From NCBI RefSeq assembly GCF_023973825.1, contig NC_090126.1:1287001-1351000 (forward strand): DNA of 64,000 nt. The letters run 5' to 3'. A program made the translations under genes and the position numbers. The stretch's first letter is position 1. Every line of letters starts with the position of its first letter. The notes below the pieces were generated by a model. It was given only the letters and a program-made list of their open reading frames with translations. It ran no database searches and was not told where the DNA came from. This stretch comes from Plasmodium brasilianum. Taxonomy: Eukaryota > Apicomplexa > Aconoidasida > Haemosporida > Plasmodiidae. Of the stretch, positions 1 to 11,754 are shown in pieces.

Positions 1-49
1 TGCCCCAATAATAAACACTCCATGTGTATACGTGTACATAAAAACAAAT

Positions 50-210
50 TCACTTATATATACATACATATATATATACATACATATATACATACATATA
101 TATATACATACATATATATACACATACATATATATATACATACATATATATACACATACATATATATATACATACATATATACATACATATATATATACA
201 CATACATACG
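50..210. repeat. TA/CATA microsatellite
   Basis: Alternating ATATATAC and ATACATAC units run almost without interruption. This gives open reading frames on both strands that are only repeat translations. Confidence 0.85.
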
Positions 211-578
211 TGCACTTACGCATAATACTTATCGTGCAGCTCATTAGTTAGTGGATTAAACTGCAATAAGTGGTTTTCTTCAAATCCATTTGTTATGACT
301 TGTTCATAAAAAAATGCATTCGACGAATACTTTTAGATAAAATTAAAGATTCAATCTTTTTTATTCTGTTATTTTTACATTATGCTATTTTGTTATGCTT
401 TTTTTTTTTTTTTTTTTTTTTGCTTCCCTTAATTATATTATTTTTGCATTGTTAAGAGGAGCTGCCTTCACGGGATAAGATAACTACATAATCGAGTCGC
501 TTAAGGGGTACGGTAATTAGCCAGCTTGCAAATTGAAATATGGCAAAGCTTGTACGACTATATTACAAGTAAACAACC

Positions 579-628
<50 letters not shown>

Positions 629-885
629 TTATGTATGCATGTATATACGTATGTATGTATGTATGTAACTACATATGTACCAACATGAAAGTATTTTTCT
701 TTAAATAAAAGCCCATTGTGCATCCCGTTAAATACGGAATAATGGGACAATTTTTTGAGAATATTCAACGACCATATTTATATTTACGTAATGCTTTGAT
801 TTGCTATGAAAAAAAAATTGTACCCATTTGAACCGCACTTAAAGGAAACTTTTCTTACCTTAACAAAAAAAGGTTTTTTCGATAA

Positions 886-1003
886 TATATATATAGATAG
901 ATAGATAGATAGATAGATATAGATATAGATATATAGATATTTATAGATAGATATATATAGATAGATATTTATAGATAGATATATATAGATAGATATTTTT
1001 ATA
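886..1003. repeat. TAGA (GATA) tetranucleotide array
   Basis: A perfect TAGA run at the left passes into imperfect TAGATATA units to the right. It is a simple sequence repeat in an intergenic region. Confidence 0.85.
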
Positions 1004-1243
1004 TATAACCATTTCTCTAATCCATTTTTGTTTAAATATGTTGAAGGCACATGTATGTTTCCATGTATGTGTATATGCATATAAAAATTAAAGAGAAAAA
1101 AAGAGATAGAGCATAGGATTTTGCACTAGTAATTTACGAAAATTTCTTTCTGCAGATAAACGACCGTACGGTCATACTGTTTTAGTTGCCCTGCTATTGC
1201 GGAACTGTAATTCTACTGCTATATGCATGTGCAAATATTATAT

Positions 1244-1297
<54 letters not shown>

Positions 1298-1390
1298 ATA
1301 TATTTGTATTTGTATTTTCTCCTCTTGTTTACTCTTTCACTCTTTTCCCCTTTCATCTTCTGCTCCTATGCGAATACACGCACATAAAAC

Positions 1391-1993
1391 ATGAGCGACT
1401 TTATGAAGAAGGATATTATTTCACTACCACAGCGAAATAGGAGACGAATCAGTGCAAGATATTCAAGTGATGAAGATTACTCAGATGATGCTAATGAAAG
1501 TAACAATGAAGGTAGTGACGATATGGAAAAGGATCGAGAAAAACTGTATGGCATCACATTAGAAAAGATTTACAAATACGAATACCTTGATCACACAGCA
1601 GATATAATTTTACATAGTTATGGAAACAATTTAATGGAGTGTTTTGAGTCTATATGTATTTCCATGTTTAATTATATGTGTAATTTAAATAAAGTGGAAT
1701 TAAAAATAAGAAAAAAAGTAATTGTACATGGTGATAATTTAGATGATTTACTTTTTAAATTTTTAAATGAATTTCATTTTTTATATGGAAGCGAATATTT
1801 TATTTGTAAAAGGATTGATATACTTACTTTTGATACTAAGACTTTTTTTATAAAAGCAGTTGGATATGGGGAAACATTCTCTTCATTCAAACATGAAGGT
1901 GGTACAGAAATAAAAGCAATAACAAAACATGAATTGAAAATTATTTCAAATGAGGAAGGTGAGTGCGAAATTTTTGTTTTAGTCGACATTTAA
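1391..1993 (+). CDS. Archease (tRNA ligase RtcB cofactor)
   Basis: Single-exon protein of 200 residues. Residues 1-60 are a polar, acidic parasite-specific extension. From about residue 60 it follows the archease fold: a YEYLDHTADI segment (about 62-71) with the hallmark DHTAD motif, a central region ending in a GGTEIKAITKHEL segment (about 172-184), and the C-terminal VLVDI that closes most archeases. Family knowledge: archease helps the ligase RtcB turn over and guanylate during tRNA splicing, so a nuclear or cytosolic RNA-repair role is expected. The start is the first ATG, after an AT microsatellite and a pyrimidine-rich leader, and the stop TAA follows VLVDI directly. The family is secure; function in this organism is inferred. 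Confidence 0.9.
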   Translation: MSDFMKKDIISLPQRNRRRISARYSSDEDYSDDANESNNEGSDDMEKDREKLYGITLEKIYKYEYLDHTADIILHSYGNNLMECFESICISMFNYMCNLNKVELKIRKKVIVHGDNLDDLLFKFLNEFHFLYGSEYFICKRIDILTFDTKTFFIKAVGYGETFSSFKHEGGTEIKAITKHELKIISNEEGECEIFVLVDI

Positions 1994-2191
1994 GGTGAGT
2001 TAAATGGGTATATATTTTTTTTAAATGGGAAAAAAAGTAAAAACCGCATCCACCTGAGGAACATTGCATTGTTTATTTGTATGCATATGTGTACGTATTT
2101 ATGTATGTGTATGTGTATGTGTGTGTGTGTGCGACGCAAAATAAGGTCCGCTCTAGAGAAAAATCTATAAATTTGTTGACTATAGTCCATG

Positions 2192-2222
<31 letters not shown>

Positions 2223-4555
2223 GTTTTGACACTGTTATACTCCCAGTTTGCCAAATAATCGCGCACCAAAATTGTGCTTGTTATTACCGTTTCGTACATG
2301 TTAAAATGTATATATAAGTATACGTGTATATATATGTGTGCATATATACACATGTGAATAACCTCATGCAGTGTGCATAATTTTACGTATATATGCCGCT
2401 TTCTGCATCTGTAATAAATTATGCAATGGGACAAAAACGTGTTACCTTTCACTTGCCATGTATTTTTGATGCCGTGTACACACTAAAAAAAAAAAAAAAA
2501 AAAGAGATAAAAAGATATAAATTTTTACGTACTGTTTTAGACCAAGATCACAATTATGTACACACATATTTACTTGTACATTACTCATGGAAATATAAGC
2601 TTTAAGTTTTTTTTTTTTTTTTCTACTGAATTTGTATCCTTTGGAATACCCTCGCGTATTTAATGCAGATCTGTTACAGCTACTGGAAAAAGTGTCTATA
2701 CTATTCATTCATCATTGTAGTGTTGTCACGTGGTGTAACTCCGCCATTTCATCTCTTTACATTTTCGTAATATTTTCGTATGTTCTCCCTGATCATGTAT
2801 TAACGTATTAATTTTTTTTTGTACATCCCCCCTTTATTTTTTTTTTTTTTTTTTTATTATAAACATAAAATATGTTTAACTCTGTTTGGAATTTACTCCC
2901 TATTTGATTTTTTGATAAGTGTAGAGTGTAACTAGCATAAATCATAAAACGGGCTGCGTGTAACTAAGTTAATATGGAGGGGTTAACATTTTATGGCACG
3001 TCAAATTAAGATTGTTTTGGGCAAAAAAAAAAAAAAAAAAAGTTCAACTCCCCTCTAGCGCTCTGTAAAGATATCATATATGGCACTTAAAAACGACGCT
3101 ATTAATCGACGTTCCATTTTGTTAATAGTTGCACGTATATTTCTCCATTTCGTGAAACATGTAACTTGCAACTGCCATGTTTTACTTTTATTTTATGTTC
3201 TTTACTTTAGTTTTCTTTATATTTCTCTACATTTCTTTACATTTTTCTTTACTTTTCCTTTTTTTTTTTTTTTTTTTTTTTTACGTTATGCTCTTAAAAG
3301 TGAACAAGCTGTGCTTACAGCTTTTACATTTCCCTTTGAATAAAAAATAGCACATCCAATGTATACTAGTTTTCTTTTCATGATTTTAATGTGTCAAATG
3401 GGACTAGAACGAATAAGTTTTCTGCACACACATAAAAAAAAAGAAAAAGAAAAAAAAAAAAAATGTTACTTTTGATATTTTCATATTTTATTACGTTTTT
3501 TTTAAATGAGGTGCTAAAACTTGTACATCATTGTATTTACTCAACAGAAAAAATTAGCAAAATGTGGTGAAGAAGAAAGAATAAAAATAAATAAAATAAA
3601 ATAAAATAAGTCAGAAATTAAAAGTAATCTCTTCTGCAAAAATAAAAATATTTGTGAGCTTTTTGATATTTTCAATCCTAATATAAGTAATACAAAAATG
3701 GGTTTTAATGGGTATATATATATAGTACACACATGTAAACGCACTTACATGTATGCCTTAATAAAGAGACGAGTACAAGTGTACAAGTAAATATTTGTGC
3801 CTATGTAAACGTATGCATATAAGAGCTTATGTAAGTCAGATCATTTACACGCATAATAAGTATACGTATGTGTATAATGTGTTACATATGCATCGCCAGG
3901 CAATTTTTTAATTCATCCTTTTAAGGAAAAAAATTAAGTAAAAAAGGGAAAAATATAATAAAATGAATAAGTATAATAAAATGAATAAGTAAAATAAAAT
4001 AAACAAGTATAAGTATAATAAAATGAATAAGTATAATAAAATAAACAAGTATAATAAAATGAATAAGTATAATAAAATAAACAAGTAAAGGTATAATAAA
4101 ATAAACAAGTAAAAGTATAATAAAATAAACGAGTAAAAGTATAATTAAATAAATGAGCAAAAGTATAATAAAATAAACAAGTAAAAGTATAATAAAATAA
4201 ACAAGTAAAAGTATAATTAAATAAATGAACAAAAGTATAATTAAATAAATGAGCAAAAGTATAATAAAATAATTAAGTAAAAATATAAAGTAATAAAACA
4301 GCATAGTAGCACTAACAACGAAATTGAGGTACACTGTGACAAACTATGACAAGTAGTGGCAAGGATTGAAGATGCTTACAAAGGAGGGGAAATTTTCAAA
4401 AAATCGCTTAAATAAAATCAACAGTAAGCCCCGAAAATTCGCGTTAGGCTAAAGTTGTTCCTGTAACTGGAATCGCTTCACAGGAAGAACTCTTCTCCTT
4501 GTGTCTCACCTGGCCCCCTCCTGTGTTTGTGTGTACATAAGGAAATACGTCGAAA
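1994..4555. other. Intergenic region between archease and the degenerate-kinase gene
   Basis: No credible coding sequence. It contains several poly-A/poly-T runs (near 2193-2222, 2485-2504, 2838-2856, 3022-3041, 3258-3282), a GT-rich stretch near 2100-2130, and an A-rich minisatellite from about 3950 to 4290. From about 4300 to 4555 the sequence becomes less AT-rich and non-repetitive, consistent with the 5' UTR and promoter of the next gene. The stretch near 2640-2770 is also unusually GC-rich for this spacer, with no open frame. Confidence 0.65.
3950..4290. repeat. A-rich 18-24 bp minisatellite
   Basis: Degenerate tandem units of the form AATAAAATGAATAAGTAT and AATAAAATAAACAAGTAAAAGTAT run for about 340 bp, roughly 270 bp upstream of the next start codon. 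The long minus-strand frames across it are repeat translations. Confidence 0.8.
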
Positions 4556-7500
4556 ATGGTGTTGCGAAGGTGCAAAAATGCCAACAAAAATGTTGGAAGA
4601 AATAGCGCAAAAGCTGGCATTAACATTAGCAGCAGTAATAATAATAATTATAATAGCAGTGCAGTAAAGAGAGGTGTAGGAACCAACGAGCGAAAAAACT
4701 TTATAGCAGGAGAATCATTAAACATAAAAAAAAAGAGAAAAGTAAGAAAGTATCATGAAAAACTTCCTGATTTTTCTTGTTTAAAAAAATTAATTTATGA
4801 ACAGAAGAAGAAAGATAATTTTTGCAATTTATTTTCCTTTAATGATCCAGGTATAAAAGAAAAAATTGATAAATTTAACAAAATAATTGAAAACAGACAA
4901 AAACATTATAATATTGAAACGAAGGAAGAGGATGAGTTGTATAAACATTTTTGTGAAACGTCCACCTTTGGATATACATTTATTGATAAGGCTCCAAATT
5001 TTGGAAATCATGAAGATATTGAAGATTTGGTTCAGCATGACGAACAAGAGGAAAATGAAGATGATGCTTTGGAGGAAGTCCACGAAAAGAGGAAAGCAAA
5101 CCAGAAGTATGTCAATAGTGGCGTGGGTAGCGGTGTTAGTGGTGTTAGAGGTGTGGACATCGGTGGTGGTCTTGGTAATAATAACAATAGTAGTAATAAT
5201 ATTAGGAGGGCGTATAAAGGCAAGGGAGAAAATATTTTTAGCAAGCAAGGAATCATAGATATAAAAAAGAAAGACATGATACTAGATCAACTTAAGTTAA
5301 AGTTTGACGAGTTTAAAATAGATATGGTAACCATTCCACAAAAACCTATTCATTTTATTGACGAAAACGGGAAGGAGAAAAAGAAGCTTTTTATTTTTAA
5401 CATAAATAATAATAAAAAGAAGAATGAAAAGAAGAGAATTCAAATTGTATATGACCATCACGACGGGAAAAAGAAAAAGGGAAAAGCCAGAGCATTGGGG
5501 AGGGGTCCTGATGATGACGGTAAGAACGACTATGACAAAGGAAACAGCGACAACAGAATTAACGATAGCAATAATGGAAACAAAAACGACGATACCGATT
5601 CGGCATTCTTTTCCGATGGCGAAGATGTGGTAAGCCTGGTGAATAAAATCAACGATCAGAAGGAGTCTTACTTGTACTTCGTTGTGAAGGATAACGAACT
5701 GCTGTTAAACAAAAATAATGACTATTTTAGCATAATGATGCATTACCTATGTGAGGGAACTACAAATGTAAACATTCAAATATTATATTATTTAATTATG
5801 AAACCACCAAATATGGATTTATTGTTGTACCTAATTTTAACGTATTATAAATTTCCTTTTCTTGATATATTAGAACAATATGAAAATATGTCTATTCATA
5901 ATATTGTTGAAAGCTCCTTTGAAGAAATTTCTTTATATGATTATTATTATTATTTCTTTAACATTTTAGAAATATCACATGAACAATATTATATGGCTTT
6001 AGAATTATTTAACGGAATGAAATTTCTATTAAATAAATATAATTTTTTTTTAAGTAGAATGCATAAAAACTCTATTTTTTCCAAAGCGAAATTTGTCCTA
6101 GGTATGGGTGAAATTCAGGGTGTTAAGGATATATTCTTGACTAATGAATTGCGTAAAGTGAAGAAACAAAATTTAAAAAGGAGAACCTGCAAAGGGATAG
6201 AAGGACACACCCACGAAGAACGACAGGAACGCGAAGAACAGGAAGAAAAAAGCGACAACAGTCAGGACGATAGCACAAGAGGGGGATCAGAACCAAGGAG
6301 TTCAGAGGACTGCGTACCCACTGGAGGAACAGATAATATGGGGGAAAGGACAACGATCCGCGGTAAGGGAAAGACAGACAAGAAGAAAAGAGGCAAAGGA
6401 AATGACGATATGAGGAAGGGAAACTGTTGTGACGATGGGGGTATGAGCCTGAGGAGGAAGAACGGTACCCTGCAGTATATTCTGAACACAAAACTGGACT
6501 TCATAAACTACCAGCAGATAAATTTCTTCAACGAAACGCATTGGGACGTGATAGAAAACTATTACCACCTGAACAATTTAGACAAACTAGTTTATTTTAC
6601 AAAAGATTTGTATTATAAGTTTACGAAGAAAAATATTTACCGTAAGCTAAACGAAATAACATGTGAGCAAAAACATTTTGACAAAATACAGATAATTGAA
6701 TACTGTAAAAAGAAAATACCCCCCTACAACAACAATGTAAAGTTTATGAATTTTTTGGGAGTGTACTCTCATTCGTTTATATGGCAAATTTATTGCATGC
6801 AGTTGGAGCTGTTCTGCGTGCTCAAGTTTAAACGAATCGCCTGGGATGTGTTCACACCCGGAGGGGTTAGTGGCGGGATTAGAAGCAGGGTTAGCAATCT
6901 AATGGAAAAGAAACAGACCTACGACCAGCGAGGCAGCACAAGTAGCAGTGACCTTCTCCCCCCCATTATGTCAAGTCGGAATTACAACTCAGTAGAGGGG
7001 GAGGCTGCGAAGGTTGAGGATAGTGCATACACTGCGGTTGGTGCAGATGCTTCTAACGCTTCGAACGCTACGAATGTTACGAACGCGACGAACACTGATG
7101 AATGGGAAGACACAATGCAGTTGTTCTGCAGAAAGAGGGAAGCAGAATTCCATGTAAACACATCCAGAATAGTTGAAGAAAAACGCAGGCTTACACATCC
7201 CCCAATTTTGAAAAATATAGAAAAGGAAATAAATAATGCCTTGCATATATTTAAAATGGACGTTAAGGAAAAAAAAATAGAAAATTTACTTTTTCCCATA
7301 TCGGTAGAAATACATAAAAAATTTATTGAAAAAACAAAATATATAAATGGGACCTCATTAAATGAATTTATTTATAGTGAATTTTTATCAGGAATTGATT
7401 TAAAACTAAGAGTATTTAAATTAAAATGTATAATGGTAAAAATCATTAAAATAATATTACCCTTTTTAAATTTCAATACTCTTATTATACTTAAATGTTC

Positions 7501-8242
7501 ACGCATATTTCTTAAGGAAGACAATTTAATAGTAAATTCTGGAATCCCTTTAGGTCTGTTGACAAATAAAACTTTATATTTTCTTTTATCTAAAATTGAT
7601 GAAACTATAGCCACCAAAACGTATAGCAAAACCATTTTTCATTACATGCCCCCAGAGATAAGGGCAGGGCTTGAATGGATGAAAGGGGGGGGAATCACCA
7701 ACGATGAGGAAAGTGCAGGAACGCATGAGGATATAAATTGGTACTTAAATAGAGATTCAAACGATAAAGCACACACCATTTCACATAAGAGTCCACAGGA
7801 TAACCGCAATGTCTTCCTCTTCGAGGATAAGACAAAACTGCAAAAGGCGTACTCGTACATGATTGGAAAAATATTTGAAGAGACTTTAATAGACACATTC
7901 ACAGGGGATAAATTTGACTATCTGAACTTTGATGAGGAGATTAAAAATTTTTTGGCATGCTGTCTTGAAGAAGATGTAGATAAAAGAGAAACACTTGAAA
8001 ATCTGTTAAAACATAAATGTTTTTCGGATTGCTTTGATTTATATATAAATATTTATGATGATAATATTAATTCTTATAAGAATGATAAAGAAAAAGCTAT
8101 TAGATTGAAAGACTTAAATTACATTAATAATTTCGATTATAATATTTTTACTATTCCTTCCGATCATTCCTGTCGACCTGCCTCCTCTTCTGGATCCAGA
8201 CAGTTCAACACATCCAGTCAGTACTCCTTATCAAATTCGTAG
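4556..8242 (+). CDS. Large protein with a degenerate protein-kinase-like C-terminal domain
   Basis: Single-exon protein of 1,228 residues with no name I can assign. The first 330 residues are basic and low-complexity. A more ordered region spans about 360-530, followed by a charged insert and another ordered block near 640-750. The C-terminal third looks like a protein kinase fold that has lost catalysis. It shows a hinge-like YINGTSLNEFI (about 927), ILKCSRIFLKEDN (about 978) where HRDLKxxN would be, NSGIPLG (about 993) where DFG would be, an APE-like MPPEI (about 1031), and a C-lobe ending CLEEDVDKRETLENLLKHKCF (about 1136). The catalytic Asp, the metal-binding Asn and the DFG Asp all appear missing. 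The kinase-like reading is my inference from motif order; the gene itself is certain from its length and composition. The neighbouring TBP-like gene is convergent. Confidence 0.85.
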   Translation: MVLRRCKNANKNVGRNSAKAGINISSSNNNNYNSSAVKRGVGTNERKNFIAGESLNIKKKRKVRKYHEKLPDFSCLKKLIYEQKKKDNFCNLFSFNDPGIKEKIDKFNKIIENRQKHYNIETKEEDELYKHFCETSTFGYTFIDKAPNFGNHEDIEDLVQHDEQEENEDDALEEVHEKRKANQKYVNSGVGSGVSGVRGVDIGGGLGNNNNSSNNIRRAYKGKGENIFSKQGIIDIKKKDMILDQLKLKFDEFKIDMVTIPQKPIHFIDENGKEKKKLFIFNINNNKKKNEKKRIQIVYDHHDGKKKKGKARALGRGPDDDGKNDYDKGNSDNRINDSNNGNKNDDTDSAFFSDGEDVVSLVNKINDQKESYLYFVVKDNELLLNKNNDYFSIMMHYLCEGTTNVNIQILYYLIMKPPNMDLLLYLILTYYKFPFLDILEQYENMSIHNIVESSFEEISLYDYYYYFFNILEISHEQYYMALELFNGMKFLLNKYNFFLSRMHKNSIFSKAKFVLGMGEIQGVKDIFLTNELRKVKKQNLKRRTCKGIEGHTHEERQEREEQEEKSDNSQDDSTRGGSEPRSSEDCVPTGGTDNMGERTTIRGKGKTDKKKRGKGNDDMRKGNCCDDGGMSLRRKNGTLQYILNTKLDFINYQQINFFNETHWDVIENYYHLNNLDKLVYFTKDLYYKFTKKNIYRKLNEITCEQKHFDKIQIIEYCKKKIPPYNNNVKFMNFLGVYSHSFIWQIYCMQLELFCVLKFKRIAWDVFTPGGVSGGIRSRVSNLMEKKQTYDQRGSTSSSDLLPPIMSSRNYNSVEGEAAKVEDSAYTAVGADASNASNATNVTNATNTDEWEDTMQLFCRKREAEFHVNTSRIVEEKRRLTHPPILKNIEKEINNALHIFKMDVKEKKIENLLFPISVEIHKKFIEKTKYINGTSLNEFIYSEFLSGIDLKLRVFKLKCIMVKIIKIILPFLNFNTLIILKCSRIFLKEDNLIVNSGIPLGLLTNKTLYFLLSKIDETIATKTYSKTIFHYMPPEIRAGLEWMKGGGITNDEESAGTHEDINWYLNRDSNDKAHTISHKSPQDNRNVFLFEDKTKLQKAYSYMIGKIFEETLIDTFTGDKFDYLNFDEEIKNFLACCLEEDVDKRETLENLLKHKCFSDCFDLYINIYDDNINSYKNDKEKAIRLKDLNYINNFDYNIFTIPSDHSCRPASSSGSRQFNTSSQYSLSNS

Positions 8243-8633
8243 GTATCAACTTGCTAAAAATTTCATTTCGGTTGGAAAAGAGTTCCATAGTGGAGAAGCA
8301 CTAATGGTGCACACATATATACATACACATATGCAACACATCCTTCATGCAATGTCTATTTAATTTACATTTACAGCATGTACACATGTTTTATGTGCAC
8401 GTGTGGAAGCTACACGCGTACATGTACATTTTACGTCGCTCGTTAACTTAAAAATGGGTTTTATTTTTTTTAAAGGGAAAAGTTCGAATGTTTGCAAAAT
8501 GGACAAATGGATAATGTATACACATGTATGTGCGTATGTACGTACATGCGTGTGTATGTATGCACGTGTATATACGTATTCGCACCTACTGCTTACACTT
8601 TTTCAAGAAACCATGAATTAGTCCAAAATAAAC
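8243..8633. other. Convergent 3' spacer
   Basis: Short spacer between the stop codons of two converging genes. It contains CA/TA-rich microsatellite-like sequence and no supported gene. Confidence 0.7.
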
Positions 8634-10086
8634 TCAATGCTGGGATTTACTTTTAATCAAATAGGGAAATAATATATCAATGCACCTCTGCAAATTTTCA
8701 TAACTTTTTCCTCCAGTTAGGGTTATATTACCGGTCGAGAATATACTAGCCGAAACAATGTCCACTTTACTCTTACCACTGTCTATATTATTGTTTGCAT
8801 TACACCAGGCATACGTGCTCTCATTTTGCTTCGAATAAAAAGAAACGCGCGTACGCATGGGTTAGAAGCGGCATAGAATAGAAGTAGTACGGGTTAGAAG
8901 GGGCATTTGAGAAGCTTAGAAAAAAAATACGGAGGAAAGCAGAAGGATGGGACAAAGACAGACGCAGATTGACGAAAAACACAAACGAAAGTGTAAAGGC
9001 AAAGTTCGGTTACCTCCTTCCTTTCAGATAAATTTTTTTTGTCCTCATTTGTCAGCGCAATTTTCACTTTGCATGCAGGAAATACGTTGGGATCATAGTC
9101 CACCTAATAATAAATCGAAGTTCACGGAAAGGATGAAAAAAACGTTATATACGTTTTATACATGTAACATGTGACAAGCCCCTATTATTACGGGCATACG
9201 CACGAACAAGTGTATGTACTGACACTCTTATACACAAACACATGTATGCGTTTATATGTTGTATGTGTTTATATATATCCTCGAGTGAACTTACGCTTTT
9301 GTAATACTGCGCAAAGAGAGGTAGAACAATTGAGAAGCCCACATTATACACAGCTAAGATGTTTGCAATAGTTATTTTTTTTAGTTTTATATTTTTAAAA
9401 TTTAATTGTTTTAATTTTTTTTCGACTTTTTTCATAGCAATTTTACAAGCTTCGATCGAATTATTGCCTGTGCATATAATTTTCCCATTCGAAAAAATAG
9501 ACACATTTATAACTAGCTTTTCAGTTACGTCTTTGTAATTTTCATTGATTTTTTCGATAACAGAATTAATGTAATTGCTTTCACCAGAAATATGGTCATT
9601 CCTTGCAGAAACCTCTGCATTGGAGCTTGAGGCTATATTTGCTGTGCTGCTAACATGTACAGAGTCAGGCATACTACATTTTCCTTCATCAATGGGAAAA
9701 GAAGTATTCCCCCCAGAAGGCATATCACAGTTATTACTTACTTCCTTACAATTATTATCTACCCCCTTATATGAACTATCTTCCGGCTTATTAATCTCCA
9801 CCTCTATACCCTGTTGCTCCTTTTTTCTTTTATTTTTAACATAATTTACATATTTATGTACAGTCTTTAAACTCACTGGAACATCAATGCGCATGCACTT
9901 GAACTCCCTCGGGTTATATATGCAATTTGAAAAGTATTTATATATGCTATCTAAGTTTAAAGATGAACACAATATTGCATTCATCGAAATGTTATGAACG
10001 CTCATGCTATTTTCATTTTTAACAAATATATTTTGAGATTCGTTGTTATTTAATTTTGACCTTTTCAAGGGCTGCGACATTTTCAT
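8634..10086 (-). CDS. TATA-box-binding-protein-like factor (three exons)
   Basis: Exons read on the minus strand: 9296-10086 region to donor at 9295, 9014-9103 and 8634-8828. Introns 9104-9294 and 8829-9013 have GTAAGT and GTAACC donors and AG acceptors, with frame kept. The product carries both halves of the TBP saddle. Half one has VHNISMNAILCSSLNLDSI, NPREF, then after a polar insert of about 90 residues the strand IFSNGKIICTG. Half two has ANILAVYNVGF, PNVFPACKVKI, a second polar insert, and IFSTGNITLTGG. The phenylalanines that wedge into DNA in TBP appear kept (NPREF, IFSNG, NVFP, IFSTG). The inserts and divergence suggest a TBP-related factor rather than canonical TBP. Its role would be core promoter recognition in the nucleus. 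Start choice is uncertain: ATGs at 10116, 10086 and 10080 are all possible. Confidence 0.88.
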
Positions 10087-10141
10087 TGAGACAGGGACTA
10101 TAATATGATGCCACACTTTTTTTTTTTTTTTTTTTTTTATA

Positions 10142-10445
10142 AGTTTTTTTATCTTGTCTATGTTTTTTTATCTTTTCTATGTTTTTTTATCTTTTCTATG
10201 TTTTTTTATCTTTTCCATGTTTTTTTATCTTTTATATATATATTTATCTTTTATATATATATTTATCTTTTATATATATATTTATCCTTTATATATATAT
10301 TTATCCTTTATATATATATTTATCTTTTATATATATATTTATCTTTTATATATATATTTATCCTTTATATATATATTTATCTTTTATATATATATTTATC
10401 TTTTATATATATATATTTATCTTTTATATATATGTTTATCTTTTA
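10142..10445. repeat. 19-bp minisatellite that changes type along its length
   Basis: The left part is about four to five copies of a 19-bp unit GTTTTTTTATCTTTTCTAT. The right part is about eleven copies of a related 19-bp unit ATATTTATCTTTTATATAT. The period is kept while the sequence changes, suggesting one array derived from the other. It lies within about 60 bp of the TBP-like start codon. Confidence 0.85.
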
Positions 10446-11754
10446 TTTATTTTTTTTTATTTAAATAACTCCTTATTCCGTAGAAAAAAACAGCTTACTC
10501 TTTTCCGATGTAACTGCTTATTATGGGGAATAATCGACGGCTTCACTTTATTATAACAGTGTTATAATTTCTTGGCCATTTTCCTTTGGCTGTTGTTCAT
10601 TTTTTACATATAAAAGAACAAGAAAAAAAAAAAAGCTTTTAAAAATGAACTTTTACAAAAAAACTTTAACGAACAAACTGTAGCGAACAAATTATTATGA
10701 ATAAACTTTTACAAATAAACTTCTAAGAAATAAACTTTTTTTTATAATGATTATTTTTGCGAACGTAATACTAAACCTTGTTTTAAATTGTTTTCGTTTT
10801 GACATACAAAATAATAAGAAATTTATTGGAAAAAAATACTCATACATTACTTACATATATATGTGCGCATTCTTATATGTACGTACATATATATGCAATT
10901 CATGAATATATAACAATTGTACGTATATATTTAATTGCACGTATATTTCAATGTACAAATAAACCAGTAACTACATAGCAGCCCCATGCACTACTGGCAC
11001 ATGTGTCGAGGTTTTCTCAAATAATCGGTAACAGCGTCTTTGTACTTTTAATAGTAATTAAAATCTTAATTTGGAGAAGACGAAAAGGAAAAAAAAAAAA
11101 AAAAAAAAGAAATAACCCTTTAAAGGAAGTCTTAATAAACAAAAAAAATATATCATATCTTCTTTAATATGTGGCTCAAAAAAAAAAAATCAAGTTGTTT
11201 TAAATGAACACTAAAAAGTTTAAGTTCAGATGGATAACCGTACTCATATGTATACATATATGTATATATATATTTATGTATATACTCATGTAAGAACAGC
11301 TTTAAATTTAATTATATTTTTTTTCCTCATTCCGTAAAACACTTTAGAAAAGTATGAACAACATATATAAATTTAGTTAAAGCACAAGTGGTTATAATTT
11401 TGTAGCTTCTTTAATAATTATGTTTTTTCAAGCGATGGAATAAAATAGTAAGCAATATGGTTAAGGAAAATATTAGATACGGTAAAATTGGATATACAAT
11501 AAGTTCTAAGTGTGAACCTAATTTTCTTTTCTTTTGAGAAAGAGAAAAAATGCTTGGAGCTGAACGTGAATGCTTTTTCTTTTCGTTCCTGTGCTATGTA
11601 TATGAACATAAAAACATGCGTACTTGAAATTGCACATAAACGGGTATATATATATATATATATATTTGTACATGCGTGAGGACATTTTTAAACATTTCAG
11701 GGGAGGTCGTTCTATTTTAATCTTATTTGTGCTTAAAATTCACATTGTCTCTTC

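Larger units (their letters stand above)
1..1390. other. Intergenic region upstream of archease
   Basis: No gene is supported here. The stretch holds a TA/CATA microsatellite (about 50-210), a poly-T run (about 400-421), TA runs near 580-620 and 1250-1292, and a TAGA/GATA array (about 886-1003). Between about 450 and 560 the sequence is clearly less AT-rich and less repetitive than its surroundings. Apparent reading frames here are translations of microsatellites (repeating Tyr-Ile-His) and are not credible. The right-hand part should carry the promoter and 5' UTR of the archease gene. Confidence 0.7.

Noticed and set aside
22..247. Three open frames of repeating Tyr/Ile/His
   Set aside because: They are translations of a TA/CATA microsatellite on both strands.
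3908..4334. Minus-strand hydrophobic frames (Leu/Ile/Tyr repeats)
   Set aside because: They lie wholly over an A-rich minisatellite and start and end without splice or start context.
10105..10556. Apparent membrane protein in three overlapping plus-strand frames
   Set aside because: All three follow the same 19-bp repeat; the periodic residues come from the repeat unit.
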